Positions 19,764-29,416 of a stretch of DNA of 64,000 bases are shown piece after piece (position 1 is the first letter of the stretch; each line of letters begins with the position of its first letter). The stretch lies in the NCBI GenBank assembly GCA_000511875.1, contig AZIN01000001.1, positions 124,001 through 188,000 on the forward strand. Reading direction: 5' to 3'. The DNA is from Gammaproteobacteria bacterium MOLA455 (GTDB taxonomy: Bacteria; Pseudomonadota; Gammaproteobacteria; Pseudomonadales; Porticoccaceae). The notes under the pieces were generated by a model that did no database searches, was not told the origin of the DNA, and saw nothing but the letters and a program-made list of their open reading frames with translations. The translations under genes and the position numbers were made by a program.

Positions 19764-21006
19764 CAGAGTTCTCTAGTTGCGGCGCAGAAGTTGTGGCACG
19801 AACTCTCTCAAGAAATGTTGCCAGACGTCCAATCGCTTCAATCAACTGATCTTTGTCAGGCAAAAAGACAATGCGGAAGTGCTGAGTGCCAATCATGTTA
19901 AAAGCACTGCCCTGAACCAGAAGCACGCGCTCCTGTTTAAGCAGCTCGAGCACAAGATTTTCATCGTCAGCAATCGGGTACATATCCGGGTCCAACTTGG
20001 GGAACAGGTACATAGCTGATTTGGGTTTAACGCAGCTCACCCCGGGAATCTGGGTGATCAAATTGTAGGCTAGGTCGCGCTGCTCCAGCAGCCTGCCGTT
20101 AGGCAGTATCAGATCGTTGATACTCTGATAGCCACCCAGAGCAGTCTGGACTGCAAGCATCGCCGGTACATTGGCACAGAGGCGCATAGAGGCGAGCATT
20201 TCCAGCCCCTCGATATAGCTGCGGGCATTTTGTTTGGCACCTGAGGTAATCACCCAGCCTGAGCGAAATCCTGCCAGTCGATAGGTTTTGGATAGGCCAT
20301 TAAATGTCAGGCAGAGTACGTCTGTAACCAGAGTCGCCAGCGGGATATGCACCGCATCATCATAGATGATTCGGTCGTATATCTCATCGGCAAACACCAC
20401 CAGGTTGTATTTCTCGGCTAGGGCGACTATTTGGGTGAGGTTGTCCGCGCTGTAGACTGCGCCAGTTGGATTGTTTGGATTTATTACAACGATTCCACGG
20501 GTGTTGGCGGTTATCTTGCTCTCGATATCGGCAACATTGGGCTGCCAGTTGTCATCTTCATTGCACTGATAATGCACCGGTGTGCCGCCAGCCATGGACA
20601 CAGCCGCAGTCCAAAGAGGGTAGTCGGGGGAGGGTATCAACACCTCATCGCCATTATTCAACAGCGCCTGCATCGACATGACAATCAACTCACTCACGCC
20701 ATTGCCCATAATAACGTCATCTACAACCACGTTTTTAATGCCCTGAGTTTGAGCTCGTTGCATCACCGCTTTGCGCGCAGAGAAAAGGCCTTTTGAATGG
20801 CAGTAGCCCTGAGCTTCACGAAGATTGTGTATAACGTCATGCATAATTTCATCTGGTGCATCAAAGCCAAAGGCGCCTGGGTTGCCAATGTTTAGCTTAA
20901 TTATGCGTTGGCCTTCGTCTTCAAGCAGGTTAGCATGATCGAGAACGGGTCCGCGAATGTCGTAGCAGACATTAGCCAGCTTGAGAGATTTTTTTAATTC
21001 GGGCAT
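19744..21006 (-). CDS. alaA: Alanine-synthesising aminotransferase AlaA
   Basis: AlaA (YfbQ) is a fold type I PLP aminotransferase that makes alanine from pyruvate and glutamate. The N-terminus KLANVCYDIRGPVLDHA and the segment RIIKLNIGNPGAFGFDAPDE are characteristic of this group. The substrate/PLP motifs NPNNPTGAVYS, FADEIYDRIIYDD and the Schiff-base lysine in TFNGLSKTYRLAGFRSGW are present. It has 420 residues; the C-terminal 15 (TTSAPQLENSANEIQA region) are a tail extending into pdxB on the other strand. The neighbour beyond its start is transcribed divergently. Confidence 0.93.
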   Translation of the reverse strand: MPELKKSLKLANVCYDIRGPVLDHANLLEDEGQRIIKLNIGNPGAFGFDAPDEIMHDVIHNLREAQGYCHSKGLFSARKAVMQRAQTQGIKNVVVDDVIMGNGVSELIVMSMQALLNNGDEVLIPSPDYPLWTAAVSMAGGTPVHYQCNEDDNWQPNVADIESKITANTRGIVVINPNNPTGAVYSADNLTQIVALAEKYNLVVFADEIYDRIIYDDAVHIPLATLVTDVLCLTFNGLSKTYRLAGFRSGWVITSGAKQNARSYIEGLEMLASMRLCANVPAMLAVQTALGGYQSINDLILPNGRLLEQRDLAYNLITQIPGVSCVKPKSAMYLFPKLDPDMYPIADDENLVLELLKQERVLLVQGSAFNMIGTQHFRIVFLPDKDQLIEAIGRLATFLERVRATTSAPQLENSANEIQA

Positions 21007-21117
21007 GGGGCGCTTCAGTTAATAGTCAGTCGGTGGTAAAAAATTTTCAGCGCGACAACTAGATCGCGCCGCTGCGAAACATTGTAGCTAAATAATATCC
21101 TTGTGGGGGAGGCTTTA

Positions 21118-21858
21118 ATGAAAATAATCAGTTGGTCAGGGCAGGGCGCCTGTGTCAGTTTAGTGCTGGCCGTGCTCGGTTATCGCGCCGACCTATTGCC
21201 ATTTAGATTGGCTTTTGCGCTGTTTCTTTTAGCCCTGCTACTCTGCGTGGTCGTGGTTTTCCTGGGGCTCTGTAGTCTAATCATCGACCTAGTTAACAAA
21301 AGACCGTTGGCGATGGACTATTTGCTGCTGGTCGTACTCTGCTCCATAGGGCCAGGGATGGCACTGTTTAGTGTTGGTCTCGATGCCACCAAGGCGCCGA
21401 TGATTCACGATATAACCAGTGACACCTTGAACCCGCCGGTTTTCATATTTACTCAAGAGGAACAGGGTTTCCGGGAGAACTCTCTGGTCTACGGGGCCGA
21501 TGAGCTCAGTGCCGAGCAATTAAGTGGCTTGCAGCTAAGTAGCTATCCAGATATTCGCACCATGACGGTAGAACTGCCGGCGCGCACTGTGTACCAAAAG
21601 GCACTGTTTGTTGCGAGTTTTCTTGGATGGGAGATCTCAGCTCAGGATGTTCTTAGTTTTCATTTTGAGGCTCAGGCTACCACTGCCATATTTGGGTTCG
21701 TCGACGATATAGTCGTGCGTATTACGCCTTTAGACGAAGATTCAACAGCAGTTGATATACGCTCTGTCTCACGATTGGGAACCTCTGACTTAGGTGCCAA
21801 TGCAAATCGTATACAGCTTTTTTTCGACAAGTTAGGAGAAGAATTAATTATTCGTTAA
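21118..21858 (+). CDS. DUF1499 domain membrane protein
   Basis: The first 90 residues hold three hydrophobic helices, suggesting inner-membrane insertion. Residues from about 130 to the end form a DUF1499 domain: a YPDIRTM opening, FLGWEIS, then IFGFVDDIVVRITP, VDIRSVSRLGTSDLGANANRI and FFDKL. The molecular function of DUF1499 proteins is not established. The ATG at 21118 follows a strong GGGGGAGG ribosome site, so the upstream GTG at 21103 is not preferred; the product is 246 residues. The end is followed by an AAGGAGG-like sequence and the tRNA promoter. Confidence 0.85.
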   Translation: MKIISWSGQGACVSLVLAVLGYRADLLPFRLAFALFLLALLLCVVVVFLGLCSLIIDLVNKRPLAMDYLLLVVLCSIGPGMALFSVGLDATKAPMIHDITSDTLNPPVFIFTQEEQGFRENSLVYGADELSAEQLSGLQLSSYPDIRTMTVELPARTVYQKALFVASFLGWEISAQDVLSFHFEAQATTAIFGFVDDIVVRITPLDEDSTAVDIRSVSRLGTSDLGANANRIQLFFDKLGEELIIR

Positions 21859-21885
21859 AGGAGGTAAAAATAAGCGCCAATAGGG

Positions 21886-21914
21886 TTGACAGTTTATCTG
21901 TAGCTCAATAGAAT
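21886..21914 (+). promoter_or_regulatory. Sigma-70 promoter of the tRNA-Glu/tRNA-Gly operon
   Basis: TTGACA (21886-21891), a 17-bp spacer and TAGAAT (21909-21914) form a near-consensus promoter. It is followed by a GC-rich discriminator GCGCGCC, typical of stringently controlled stable-RNA promoters. The tRNA-Glu 5' end is 22 bp after the -10. Confidence 0.92.
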
Positions 21915-21935
21915 GCGCGCCTCCTAGCCAGTACC

Positions 21936-22011
21936 GTCCCGTTCGTCTAGAGGCCTAGGACACCGCCCTTTCACGGCGGTAACAGGGGTTCGACTCCCCT
22001 ACGGGACGCCA
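21936..22011 (+). tRNA. tRNA-Glu (anticodon TTC)
   Basis: A full cloverleaf of 76 nt: acceptor GTCCCGT pairs with ACGGGAC, the anticodon stem CCGCC/GGCGG encloses CTTTCAC with TTC, the T arm is GGGGTTCGACTCCCC, and GCCA is encoded at the 3' end. It is the first gene of a two-tRNA operon. Confidence 0.98.
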
Positions 22012-22041
22012 TTTTTATACAGCACTTATGGACAAGTGTTT

Positions 22042-22116
22042 GCGGGAATAGCTCAGTGGTAGAGCACAACCTTGCCAAGGTTGGGGTCGCGAGTTCGAAC
22101 CTCGTTTCCCGCTCCA
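22042..22116 (+). tRNA. tRNA-Gly (anticodon GCC)
   Basis: A full cloverleaf of 75 nt: acceptor GCGGGAA pairs with TTCCCGC, the anticodon loop reads TTGCCAA with GCC, the T-loop is TTCGAAC, and TCCA ends the gene with CCA encoded. It lies 30 bp after tRNA-Glu in the same operon. Confidence 0.98.
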
Positions 22117-22121
22117 ATACT

Positions 22122-22151
22122 AAACGCAAAACTTAGGTTTTGCGTTTTTTT
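22122..22151 (+). terminator. Rho-independent terminator of the tRNA operon
   Basis: AAACGCAAAAC pairs with GTTTTGCGTTT around a short TTAG loop and runs into a T-tract, 6 bp after the tRNA-Gly CCA end. Confidence 0.92.
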
Positions 22152-22249
22152 ATGTCTGGGATTTAGTCAGTAGCTGGGGTGTGGATCTGGTTCTCGCGAC
22201 TTCAGTCCGATCTCTGGTACCGCGTCAGTCCAGAGCTCCCTTAGGTTGT

Positions 22250-23386
22250 TCAACAGAGATCAAAGAACTGCTTAATCTGATCTTCTTTGGCCACAGCGTC
22301 ACGCATACCCATAGCGATCAATTGACGGCAAAAACCGGGTTCAAACAGCAGATAACTGGCTGCACTGGAACCGCCGCCCTGAGCCGTAGCGCCCGTCAGG
22401 CTCAAAAATATGCGCAGAGATCTGGGTAGATGATGTAAGTGTTCCTCGGCGATACTGTCGATGGATTCGGTGGGAGAAATAGACAGTACTTCAATCGGAT
22501 TTAAATCGGTGATATTGTTTTTCTCGCGCAGGGATTGCGGTAATGCACTGGCCAGACGATTGATATTGCTCAGGGTTTCCAGATCGCTCTCCACTGCATC
22601 TATAAAGGCGCTGTTAAACATATGCCCGACAATCTGTGCAGTTGAAGGGGAGTGCTTGAGTCCCGCTGGCACCTTGCTTGGGGTTGCATTATCACTGACA
22701 CCTATAATTAATAGCTTGGTAGCACCCATATGCAGCGCTGGACTTATGGGTTTGAGTTGGCGCACAGCGCCGTCGCCAAAGTAGTCGCTGTCTATCTTGA
22801 CTGCGGGAAATATTCCAGGAATGGCAGTTGAGGCCATTAGGTGATCGATGCTTAGAGGGATATGTTCACCCCGGCGACGAGAGCGATTCCAGGCGGCTAT
22901 GCGTTCCAGCCCCTGATAAAAGGTCACCGACTGACCGTTGGCATAGCTCATAGCGGTGATCGCTATGGCCTCTAGTTCACCGTTGTTAATTGCTGTATCC
23001 AGATAGTCAAATTTGACGTAGCTCTCCATCATTTTTCGCAATGGGCTGTTATCTAAGAGAGAGATCGGTTTCCCTATGCCATAACCGCGGTGTACAAATG
23101 ACGCCATTATATGAAAGGTATTTTTTAATACCCCTAGGGCATCGGTGCGGTAGACATCTGCCGGTGTCAGCTCATTCCAGATGCGTTCCAATTTACTGGT
23201 GCGCAGACGGAAGGGGCCAGCTCGTCCAGCAATCGACAGGGCGTTGATCGCACCGGCAGAGGTGCCGCAGATAATCGGAAATGGGTTGTACACTGATCGC
23301 GGCAATATACTGGCAATACCTTTTAGCGCACCTACTTGATAGGCGGCCCTGGCGCCGCCCCCGGTTAAAACTAAGCCTTTGCTCAT
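22250..23386 (-). CDS. Patatin-like phospholipase
   Basis: This is a Ser-Asp dyad lipid acyl hydrolase of the patatin family. The start at 23386 (MSKGLVLTGGGARAAYQVG) puts the oxyanion-hole motif at the N-terminus. The nucleophile elbow GTSAG is near residue 42 and the catalytic Asp is in DYFGDGAVRQ. It has 378 residues and no signal peptide or membrane helix, so it is probably cytosolic or membrane-associated. An upstream extension to 23443 would overlap the preceding flavodoxin gene and lacks a ribosome site. It is the second gene of a minus-strand pair, 2 bp after the flavodoxin-like gene. Substrate unknown. Confidence 0.9.
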   Translation of the reverse strand: MSKGLVLTGGGARAAYQVGALKGIASILPRSVYNPFPIICGTSAGAINALSIAGRAGPFRLRTSKLERIWNELTPADVYRTDALGVLKNTFHIMASFVHRGYGIGKPISLLDNSPLRKMMESYVKFDYLDTAINNGELEAIAITAMSYANGQSVTFYQGLERIAAWNRSRRRGEHIPLSIDHLMASTAIPGIFPAVKIDSDYFGDGAVRQLKPISPALHMGATKLLIIGVSDNATPSKVPAGLKHSPSTAQIVGHMFNSAFIDAVESDLETLSNINRLASALPQSLREKNNITDLNPIEVLSISPTESIDSIAEEHLHHLPRSLRIFLSLTGATAQGGGSSAASYLLFEPGFCRQLIAMGMRDAVAKEDQIKQFFDLC

Positions 23387-23388
23387 GG

Positions 23389-23847
23389 TTAAAATATTCC
23401 TATGGACAGACCTGCGGCCATGGCTAGACCGAACTCTTCGCACTGTTCTAAATGCTGTTGCTTAATGTCGCCCTTGGCGATTAGTGGCTCGCTGATTTTG
23501 CGCAGCGGGTAACCTTTGACAATACGATCTATGTCGCGCACTGCGCCGCTACCGTCATTGCCGGCGCTAATAAAGAGCGCATAGGGTAAATTCAGTTGGT
23601 AGGGCTCTGCCGGGTAGTAGGTTCGATCAAAGAAGTCCTTTAGCGCACCACTCATGCTGCCAAAGTTCTCCGGCGTTCCAAAGAGTAAACCATCAGCCCA
23701 GCGCAAATCATCAAGGCCTGCATCAAAAGCACGCAGCAGGCGAGTTTCCACAGTCTCTTCTCCCTGTGATCCGCGATTAACGGCTTTTGCCATCTGGCCA
23801 GTATTGCCGGATTGGCTGTGATAAATAATCAGTAGATGTTTCTTCAT
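23389..23847 (-). CDS. Flavodoxin-like protein
   Basis: A single-domain flavodoxin-fold protein of 152 residues. The FMN phosphate loop is YHSQSGNTGQMAKAV near the N-terminus, followed by DGLLFGTPENFGSMSGALKDFFDRTYY, which resembles the NAD(P)H:quinone reductase and WrbA-like groups rather than the acidic electron-carrier flavodoxins. It is the promoter-proximal gene of the pair with the patatin-like gene. A redox role with FMN is inferred; its partner is not known. Confidence 0.85.
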   Translation of the reverse strand: MKKHLLIIYHSQSGNTGQMAKAVNRGSQGEETVETRLLRAFDAGLDDLRWADGLLFGTPENFGSMSGALKDFFDRTYYPAEPYQLNLPYALFISAGNDGSGAVRDIDRIVKGYPLRKISEPLIAKGDIKQQHLEQCEEFGLAMAAGLSIGIF

Positions 23848-24003
23848 CGGTTAATACCATTATTCGACAAGAGTGCGGCGGAGTTACAGTCTTTTAGCGC
23901 CGCAGAAGACTACAGTGCCTACTAGTTATTGCTCTTATCTGTCCGCTTTAAAGCGGTTGCGAGCGCTGTAAGTGTAACGGATATCGCTATAGAAGGATCT
24001 ATT

Positions 24004-26433
24004 TTGACCTATTTGATTATGCTCTCATTAGGTGTTTTTTCCGTCGCTTGGTGGGCCTGGTTACCTGGCTTTGGAATCAGCTCCGGCCTATTTATTCTGC
24101 TGTTGACAGTCTCGGTCTATTTTCGTCTAAAGGGATTGATATGGCTTGTCTCGCTCAGTGCGGGAATGCTCTGGGGGATATTCTCCGGTCATCAACTATT
24201 GAGCAAAAGTTTGCCTGACAAATACAGCGGTGAAGAATTTTTAATCTCAGGTCATATTGTCAGTCTGGTGGATAGCAACTCTGTACGCAGTCGTTTTAGC
24301 TTTGCCCCCGAGTCGATTCAAGCCTTGAGTGATCCTGATCAGCAGCCTATTCCAGGCAAGCTTTTACTCAGTTGGTACGCTGCCGAGGCATTGCATCCCG
24401 GGCAGCGCTGGACGCTGGTGGTGCGCCTACGGCGGCCGCGGGGCTTTGTGAACCCCGGTACCTTTGATTATCAAAGCTGGCTGTTGCAGCAGGGCTATAT
24501 GGCCACCGGCTATGTGCGTTCGTCAGAGCCTGTCAGGCAGTTGCCAAACTCTAGGTTTTTAACTGCTGGCAATATCGCCTCACTGCCGGCGCAGCTTCGA
24601 GCGAGGATTCAGCAATCGATAGAGCAGTCAGAATTGTCGCCACGGGGACGCGCTGTGCTGTTGGCTCTGAGTATTGGTGATAAGCGTCAGCTCGCCAATT
24701 GGTGGCAGGACCTGGCGCGTCTGGGCATAGTTCACCTGCTGGTTATCTCGGGACTGCATATAGGCCTTGTGGCGCTGTTTGGGGCCGCCTTTGGTAAAGG
24801 GCTGGCGCGTCTGGTGATTCTGATCAGATCGGCTTGTAATGCTCTCGGATTTAGATCTCCCAGCCTTGAATTACACTGGTTGGCGCCGGTCTGCGGGGTG
24901 CTTGCTGCAGCCGCATACAGCCTTTTGGCGGGCTTTTCGCTGCCCACTCAGCGAGCACTAATTGCAGTAGCAGTAGTGGTGACAGCCAAACTTTGCTTTC
25001 GTCGCATTCAACCCTTTGTCTGTTTGGTATGGGCGTTAGCTCTGATTGCGTTATTGCAGCCTTTGGCTGCATTGAGTGCTGGCTTTTGGCTCTCATTTAC
25101 TGCGGTGGCGGTCTTGATTACTTGGTTTTCTCCCTGGCAGTCGTCGGATAGCTGGTGGCCAAAAAAGCGCACAGTCAGCGCCCAGTTGGCACTGCTGGTG
25201 ATTATGTCGGTGCCGCTAGTGTTATTTATGGGGCGACTTTCTTGGTTGGCGCCGTTGGTAAATCTGATTGCAGTGCCCTGGGTGTCGCTGGTGACTGTGC
25301 CCAGTGTTCTGCTCGGCTGTCTAGTGCTGCCAGTCTCAAACAAACTAGCTGAAGCGATTTGGACGCTTTCTGATTGGTCTGTGGAACTGCTGTGGACATT
25401 TTTGCATCTACTACCATCGGATCAGGGTTTTCTGGTCTCTCCAGTGGGCGCGTCAAGTTTGGTGCTACTGGCTGCATTGCTGGCGGGCCTGTGTTTGATG
25501 CTGCCGCGGCAGTTCAGTGAGCGATGGCTCGGGGTGCTGCCCTTGGCGCTATTGCTTGTGTTTAATGCTAGGCCCAAGGTTGGCTTGCGAGTAACGGTTT
25601 TAGATGTGGGCCAGGGGCTTGCGGTGGTGGTTGAAACTGACCAGCAGAGCCTGCTCTATGATAGTGGCGCGCAATTTAGCCCGGCCTTTAGTGTCGGCAG
25701 TGGCATTGTTGCTCCCTTTTTATGGCAGCGGGGCTGGAGTGCTATTAATACCACGGTTATCAGCCATGAGGACGGCGATCACAGTGGCGGCTTTGCCTCC
25801 CTGCAGCAAGTGCTGCCCAGTGTTCGGCTCATAACTGGACCTGGAGTTGATTATCCTGAGGCTCTGCTCCAAGGACAAAATGTGGAGATTTGCCGCGCTG
25901 GGATTCAATGGCGCTGGGGTGAGGTGTTGTTCGAGATATTGTCACCCGCTGTTGCAGCGGATTCGCTGGAGAGTGGCCCTAACATAGGTAGCGCTTATCT
26001 GAGGGGTAATAATAGTTCCTGTGTTCTGCGCATCCGCTGGCGGGATATTCAGGTGCTATTGCCTGGAGACATCGAGAGTGGCGCTGAAAATGAGTTGCTC
26101 GACTCAGGTTGGCTGGATAGTGCTCAAGTGGACTTGTTGATCGCGCCACATCACGGCAGCAAGACGTCCTCCACTGCAAGGTTTGTTCAGCAGCTGCGAC
26201 CAAAACATGTGATTTTTTCTGCGGGATACCAGCACCAGTTCGGCCATCCTCACCCATCTGTTGTTAAACGATACAACGCCGTAGACAGTCGAATTTGGAA
26301 TACTGCGGAGCAGGGTGCTATAACCTTTGAGTGGTTGTCGACTCGAGAGCTTTTTAACGAGGCTTCTAAAGAGTTAGATAAAGAACCCAGCATCACCACT
26401 GCCCGCGGCCAAGAGCAGCGCTGGTGGCGCTAA
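24004..26433 (+). CDS. comEC: DNA internalization-related competence protein ComEC/Rec2
   Basis: ComEC forms the inner-membrane channel that takes up single-stranded DNA in natural transformation. It has N-terminal hydrophobic helices and an OB-like DUF4131 region, then the competence domain (GLHIGLVALFG, LAGFSLPTQRALI) with many membrane helices. A C-terminal metallo-beta-lactamase domain starts near residue 535 with LDVGQGLAVVVE, SHEDGDHSGGF, APHHGSKTSS and YQHQFGHPHP, so its metal site looks complete. The TTG at 24004 with AAGGA 6 nt upstream gives 809 residues and is preferred over a TTG at 23929. It heads the comEC-exbB-exbD order known in Pseudomonas. Confidence 0.93.
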   Translation: MTYLIMLSLGVFSVAWWAWLPGFGISSGLFILLLTVSVYFRLKGLIWLVSLSAGMLWGIFSGHQLLSKSLPDKYSGEEFLISGHIVSLVDSNSVRSRFSFAPESIQALSDPDQQPIPGKLLLSWYAAEALHPGQRWTLVVRLRRPRGFVNPGTFDYQSWLLQQGYMATGYVRSSEPVRQLPNSRFLTAGNIASLPAQLRARIQQSIEQSELSPRGRAVLLALSIGDKRQLANWWQDLARLGIVHLLVISGLHIGLVALFGAAFGKGLARLVILIRSACNALGFRSPSLELHWLAPVCGVLAAAAYSLLAGFSLPTQRALIAVAVVVTAKLCFRRIQPFVCLVWALALIALLQPLAALSAGFWLSFTAVAVLITWFSPWQSSDSWWPKKRTVSAQLALLVIMSVPLVLFMGRLSWLAPLVNLIAVPWVSLVTVPSVLLGCLVLPVSNKLAEAIWTLSDWSVELLWTFLHLLPSDQGFLVSPVGASSLVLLAALLAGLCLMLPRQFSERWLGVLPLALLLVFNARPKVGLRVTVLDVGQGLAVVVETDQQSLLYDSGAQFSPAFSVGSGIVAPFLWQRGWSAINTTVISHEDGDHSGGFASLQQVLPSVRLITGPGVDYPEALLQGQNVEICRAGIQWRWGEVLFEILSPAVAADSLESGPNIGSAYLRGNNSSCVLRIRWRDIQVLLPGDIESGAENELLDSGWLDSAQVDLLIAPHHGSKTSSTARFVQQLRPKHVIFSAGYQHQFGHPHPSVVKRYNAVDSRIWNTAEQGAITFEWLSTRELFNEASKELDKEPSITTARGQEQRWWR

Positions 26434-26500
26434 ACATGGATTGCGGATTTTGCCTGAAGCCCTTTTATGGTAAGGTCGCGGATCAAATTTAATCGACTCA

Positions 26501-27130
26501 ATGGCAGACACTGTGTATCAAATTTTCCTCACTGGCGGTTGGCTGATGTGGCCACTCCTTATTTGTTCGATTATTGTCGTCGCAATTTCCATTGAGCGCT
26601 TTATTACCCTGAAAGCTGATCGTATTATTCCCAGCGGGTTACTGACCCGCGTTTGGCAACAACTGCGGGATCGCGAATTAGCTGGCGAGAGCCTTCGCGA
26701 TCTGCGCGACACTTCACCACTGGGCTATATTCTCGCCGCCGGCATCAGTAACTCTGGTCACGGCCGCGAAATAATGAAAGACAGTATCGAAGAAGCCGCG
26801 GCTCAGGTCGTTCACGAACTCGAGCGCTTTCTGTCACTGCTAAGCACGATTGCCAACATGGCACCCTTGATCGGTTTGCTCGGCACTGTATTGGGTATGA
26901 TCCAGGTGTTTGCGGATATTATGCTGTTCGGTACAGGCAATGCCGCTGATCTTGCCGGCGGTATTTCTCAGGCACTAATTACAACTGCCGCTGGCCTCAC
27001 CATTGCCATTCCAGCGATGATCTCTCACCGTTATTTTGAGCGCCATGTGGAGTCTCTGGTGGTGCAGCTGGAAGGGCAAGCCACCAAGCTTGTGGATGCT
27101 ATGCACAGCGATCAGTTTCGGCAGCCCTAG
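26501..27130 (+). CDS. exbB: ExbB/TolQ-type proton channel protein
   Basis: A MotA/TolQ/ExbB family protein of 209 residues with three membrane helices: residues 10-35, then MAPLIGLLGTVLGMIQVF and ISQALITTAAGLTIAIPAMI. These form the proton-channel pore with ExbD. A cytoplasmic segment lies between helices one and two. exbD follows 9 bp later. No tonB is adjacent, so the energised partner is not defined by context; in Pseudomonas a similar pair sits at the same place. Confidence 0.9.
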   Translation: MADTVYQIFLTGGWLMWPLLICSIIVVAISIERFITLKADRIIPSGLLTRVWQQLRDRELAGESLRDLRDTSPLGYILAAGISNSGHGREIMKDSIEEAAAQVVHELERFLSLLSTIANMAPLIGLLGTVLGMIQVFADIMLFGTGNAADLAGGISQALITTAAGLTIAIPAMISHRYFERHVESLVVQLEGQATKLVDAMHSDQFRQP

Positions 27131-27139
27131 GTAGGCGAT

Positions 27140-27559
27140 GTGAAATTTCCCCGCCGGACTCGGCGCGACAACAGTATCAATCTGACACCACTGATCGACG
27201 TGGTGTTTTTGTTGCTGATTTTCTTTATGGTGACCACCACCTTTACCCGCGAGACGCGTATGCTGATCAGCCTACCTGAGGCCGAGGCCAAGGCGGTGGC
27301 GCATGAGCAAGCAACTGTGGAATTGACTATCTCTAAAGACGGTAGTTATGCAGTTGACGGACAAAGTTTGATAAATCGCGATATCAAGACCATTATGGCT
27401 GCCTTGAAGGATGCTTCGGCTGGTGATAGTCAGATACCATTGGTGATTACTGCCGATGCACTTGCTACACACCAAGCCGTCATTACCGCCATGGATGCTG
27501 CGGGCAGGCTAGGATTTGAAACACTAAATATTGCAACGCAACAGCCACAAGAGCCATAA
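27140..27559 (+). CDS. exbD: ExbD/TolR family protein
   Basis: A 139-residue protein with a short basic cytoplasmic start (KFPRRTRRDNSINLTPLIDV), one membrane helix with the pore aspartate in LIDVVFLLLIFFMV, and a periplasmic domain. This is the ExbD partner of the preceding ExbB. The start is a GTG 9 bp after exbB. It ends 4 bp before msbA. Confidence 0.92.
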   Translation: MKFPRRTRRDNSINLTPLIDVVFLLLIFFMVTTTFTRETRMLISLPEAEAKAVAHEQATVELTISKDGSYAVDGQSLINRDIKTIMAALKDASAGDSQIPLVITADALATHQAVITAMDAAGRLGFETLNIATQQPQEP

Positions 27560-27563
27560 CAAT

Positions 27564-29414
27564 ATGAGCGACAAAATTGTCCCGACCGGTGCCTCCACTT
27601 ATTTGCGCCTGTTAAAGTATGTTCGCCGTTACTGGCTGGCCTTTGTCGTCAGTATATTTGGCTTGATGCTTCACTCCTTTGCCGAGGTGGCCTTTGTCGA
27701 TCTGCTCGGTTATATCACCGATACGGTTGGTGCTTTGACCAGTACCGGTGCTGCCGAAGCCCAAGTTGTGGCTATGCCCCAGACCGGTATGACGGCGATA
27801 CTTGCCGAGGCGCTGATGGGCGACCTTCTGCTTGAGAAGCCCTGGCTGGTGATCCCGATTTTTCTGGTGATTATCAGTGTGCTGCGGGGCATAGGTTATC
27901 TGATCGGCAGTTACGGTCTGGCCTATGTGTCTAATTATCTAGTTCATGCACTGCGCGTCGATATCTTTGAAAAATATCTGCAACTGCCCTTTGAGTTTTT
28001 TGACCGCTCTATGTCCGGGCATCTGGTTTCAGTGGTCACATTCAATGTTCAGCAGGTAACTCAGGCCAGCACCAAAGCACTTAAAACACTGCTCCAGCAG
28101 GGTAGTTTGGTCTTGGGTCTAATGACTTATCTATTCTATGTAAACTGGAAGCTGACACTGTTTTTTCTCGCGGTGATGCCTTTTGTGGCACTGGTCGTGG
28201 CCGTTGTGAGCAAGCGCTTTAGAAAGATCAGTGCCAGTATTCAGGGGGCCATGGGGGATGTTACCCATGTCACTCAAGAGGTTGTCAATGGCTACCAGGA
28301 AGTACGACTGTTTGGCGCTATGGAAATTGAGCGAACGCGTATTCAGTTGGCTAGTCAGAGAAATCGTCGGCAAAATATGAAGATGGCCCTGACTGAGGGT
28401 ATTAGCAATCCACTGGTTATGCTGTTGGTGTCTTTGGCTTTTGCTGGTATCACCAGTTTTATGCTTAGTCCGGCCATTCTGGAGACTATGAGCACCGGCA
28501 GTTTCATCACCTTTTTAGTGGCGTCAGGTATGTTGATCAAGCCAATCCGTCAGATCACTGAAGTCAACAGTGACATCCAAAAGGGTATAGCCGCCGCAGA
28601 ATCGATTTTCGACATTCTCGATGCCACGCCAGAGCGCGATGGCGGTACCGTCGAGCTTGAGTCGGTAATTGGTCGAGTTGAATTTAAGGCGATCAACTTT
28701 CGCTACAACGACGATGGACCATGGATACTGAAAGACATCAATTTCAGCGTAAAGCCAGGTGAAACCGTCGCGCTGGTCGGTTCTTCAGGAAGTGGCAAGA
28801 CTACTCTGGCGAGCTTGATTACACGATTTTACAATCACGGTGAGGGGCAAATTCTCCTCGACAGCGTCGATGTCAATGACGTTAAACTGCCTAATTTGCG
28901 CAAGCATATTGCCCAGGTCAGTCAGAACGTAACGCTTTTTAATGACACGGTGCGCAACAATATCGCCTACGGCGAGCTGGCTAACTGCTCATTGGAGAGG
29001 GTTAAGGCGGCTGCCAAAATAGCCTATGCAGACGAGTTTATTGAGCAGATGGCGGATGGCTACGACACTATGATCGGTGATGATGGCGTAATGCTTTCAG
29101 GCGGTCAGCGCCAGCGTCTGGCGATCGCGCGGGCGCTGTTAAAGGATGCTCCAGTGCTGATCCTTGACGAGGCCACCTCGGCATTGGATACAGATTCCGA
29201 GCGCTATATTCAGGCTGCTCTTGAAGAGTTAATGAAATCTCGCACCACTTTTGTGATTGCTCACCGCCTCAGCACTATTGAAAAAGCCGATCATATCCTA
29301 GTGATGGAGGGCGGGAGTATTATTGAGCAGGGCAGCCATGGAGAGCTGCTGGCTTTAGAGGGACGCTATTCGCAGCTCTACAGACAACAGTTCAATGAGT
29401 CTGAGGCAGTCTAG
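27564..29414 (+). CDS. msbA: Lipid A export ATP-binding/permease protein MsbA
   Basis: MsbA flips lipid A-core across the inner membrane. It is a half ABC transporter with six N-terminal helices (to about residue 335) and a nucleotide-binding domain: Walker A GSSGSGKTTL, signature LSGGQRQRLAIARALL, Walker B VLILDEATSALD and H-loop VIAHRLSTI. With the ATG at 27564 it has 616 residues, slightly more than E. coli (582), partly through a segment near residues 55-75 (TSTGAAEAQVVAMPQTG). lpxK follows 2 bp later, as in E. coli, while the exbBD genes upstream follow the Pseudomonas order. Confidence 0.95.
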   Translation: MSDKIVPTGASTYLRLLKYVRRYWLAFVVSIFGLMLHSFAEVAFVDLLGYITDTVGALTSTGAAEAQVVAMPQTGMTAILAEALMGDLLLEKPWLVIPIFLVIISVLRGIGYLIGSYGLAYVSNYLVHALRVDIFEKYLQLPFEFFDRSMSGHLVSVVTFNVQQVTQASTKALKTLLQQGSLVLGLMTYLFYVNWKLTLFFLAVMPFVALVVAVVSKRFRKISASIQGAMGDVTHVTQEVVNGYQEVRLFGAMEIERTRIQLASQRNRRQNMKMALTEGISNPLVMLLVSLAFAGITSFMLSPAILETMSTGSFITFLVASGMLIKPIRQITEVNSDIQKGIAAAESIFDILDATPERDGGTVELESVIGRVEFKAINFRYNDDGPWILKDINFSVKPGETVALVGSSGSGKTTLASLITRFYNHGEGQILLDSVDVNDVKLPNLRKHIAQVSQNVTLFNDTVRNNIAYGELANCSLERVKAAAKIAYADEFIEQMADGYDTMIGDDGVMLSGGQRQRLAIARALLKDAPVLILDEATSALDTDSERYIQAALEELMKSRTTFVIAHRLSTIEKADHILVMEGGSIIEQGSHGELLALEGRYSQLYRQQFNESEAV

Positions 29415-29416
29415 GC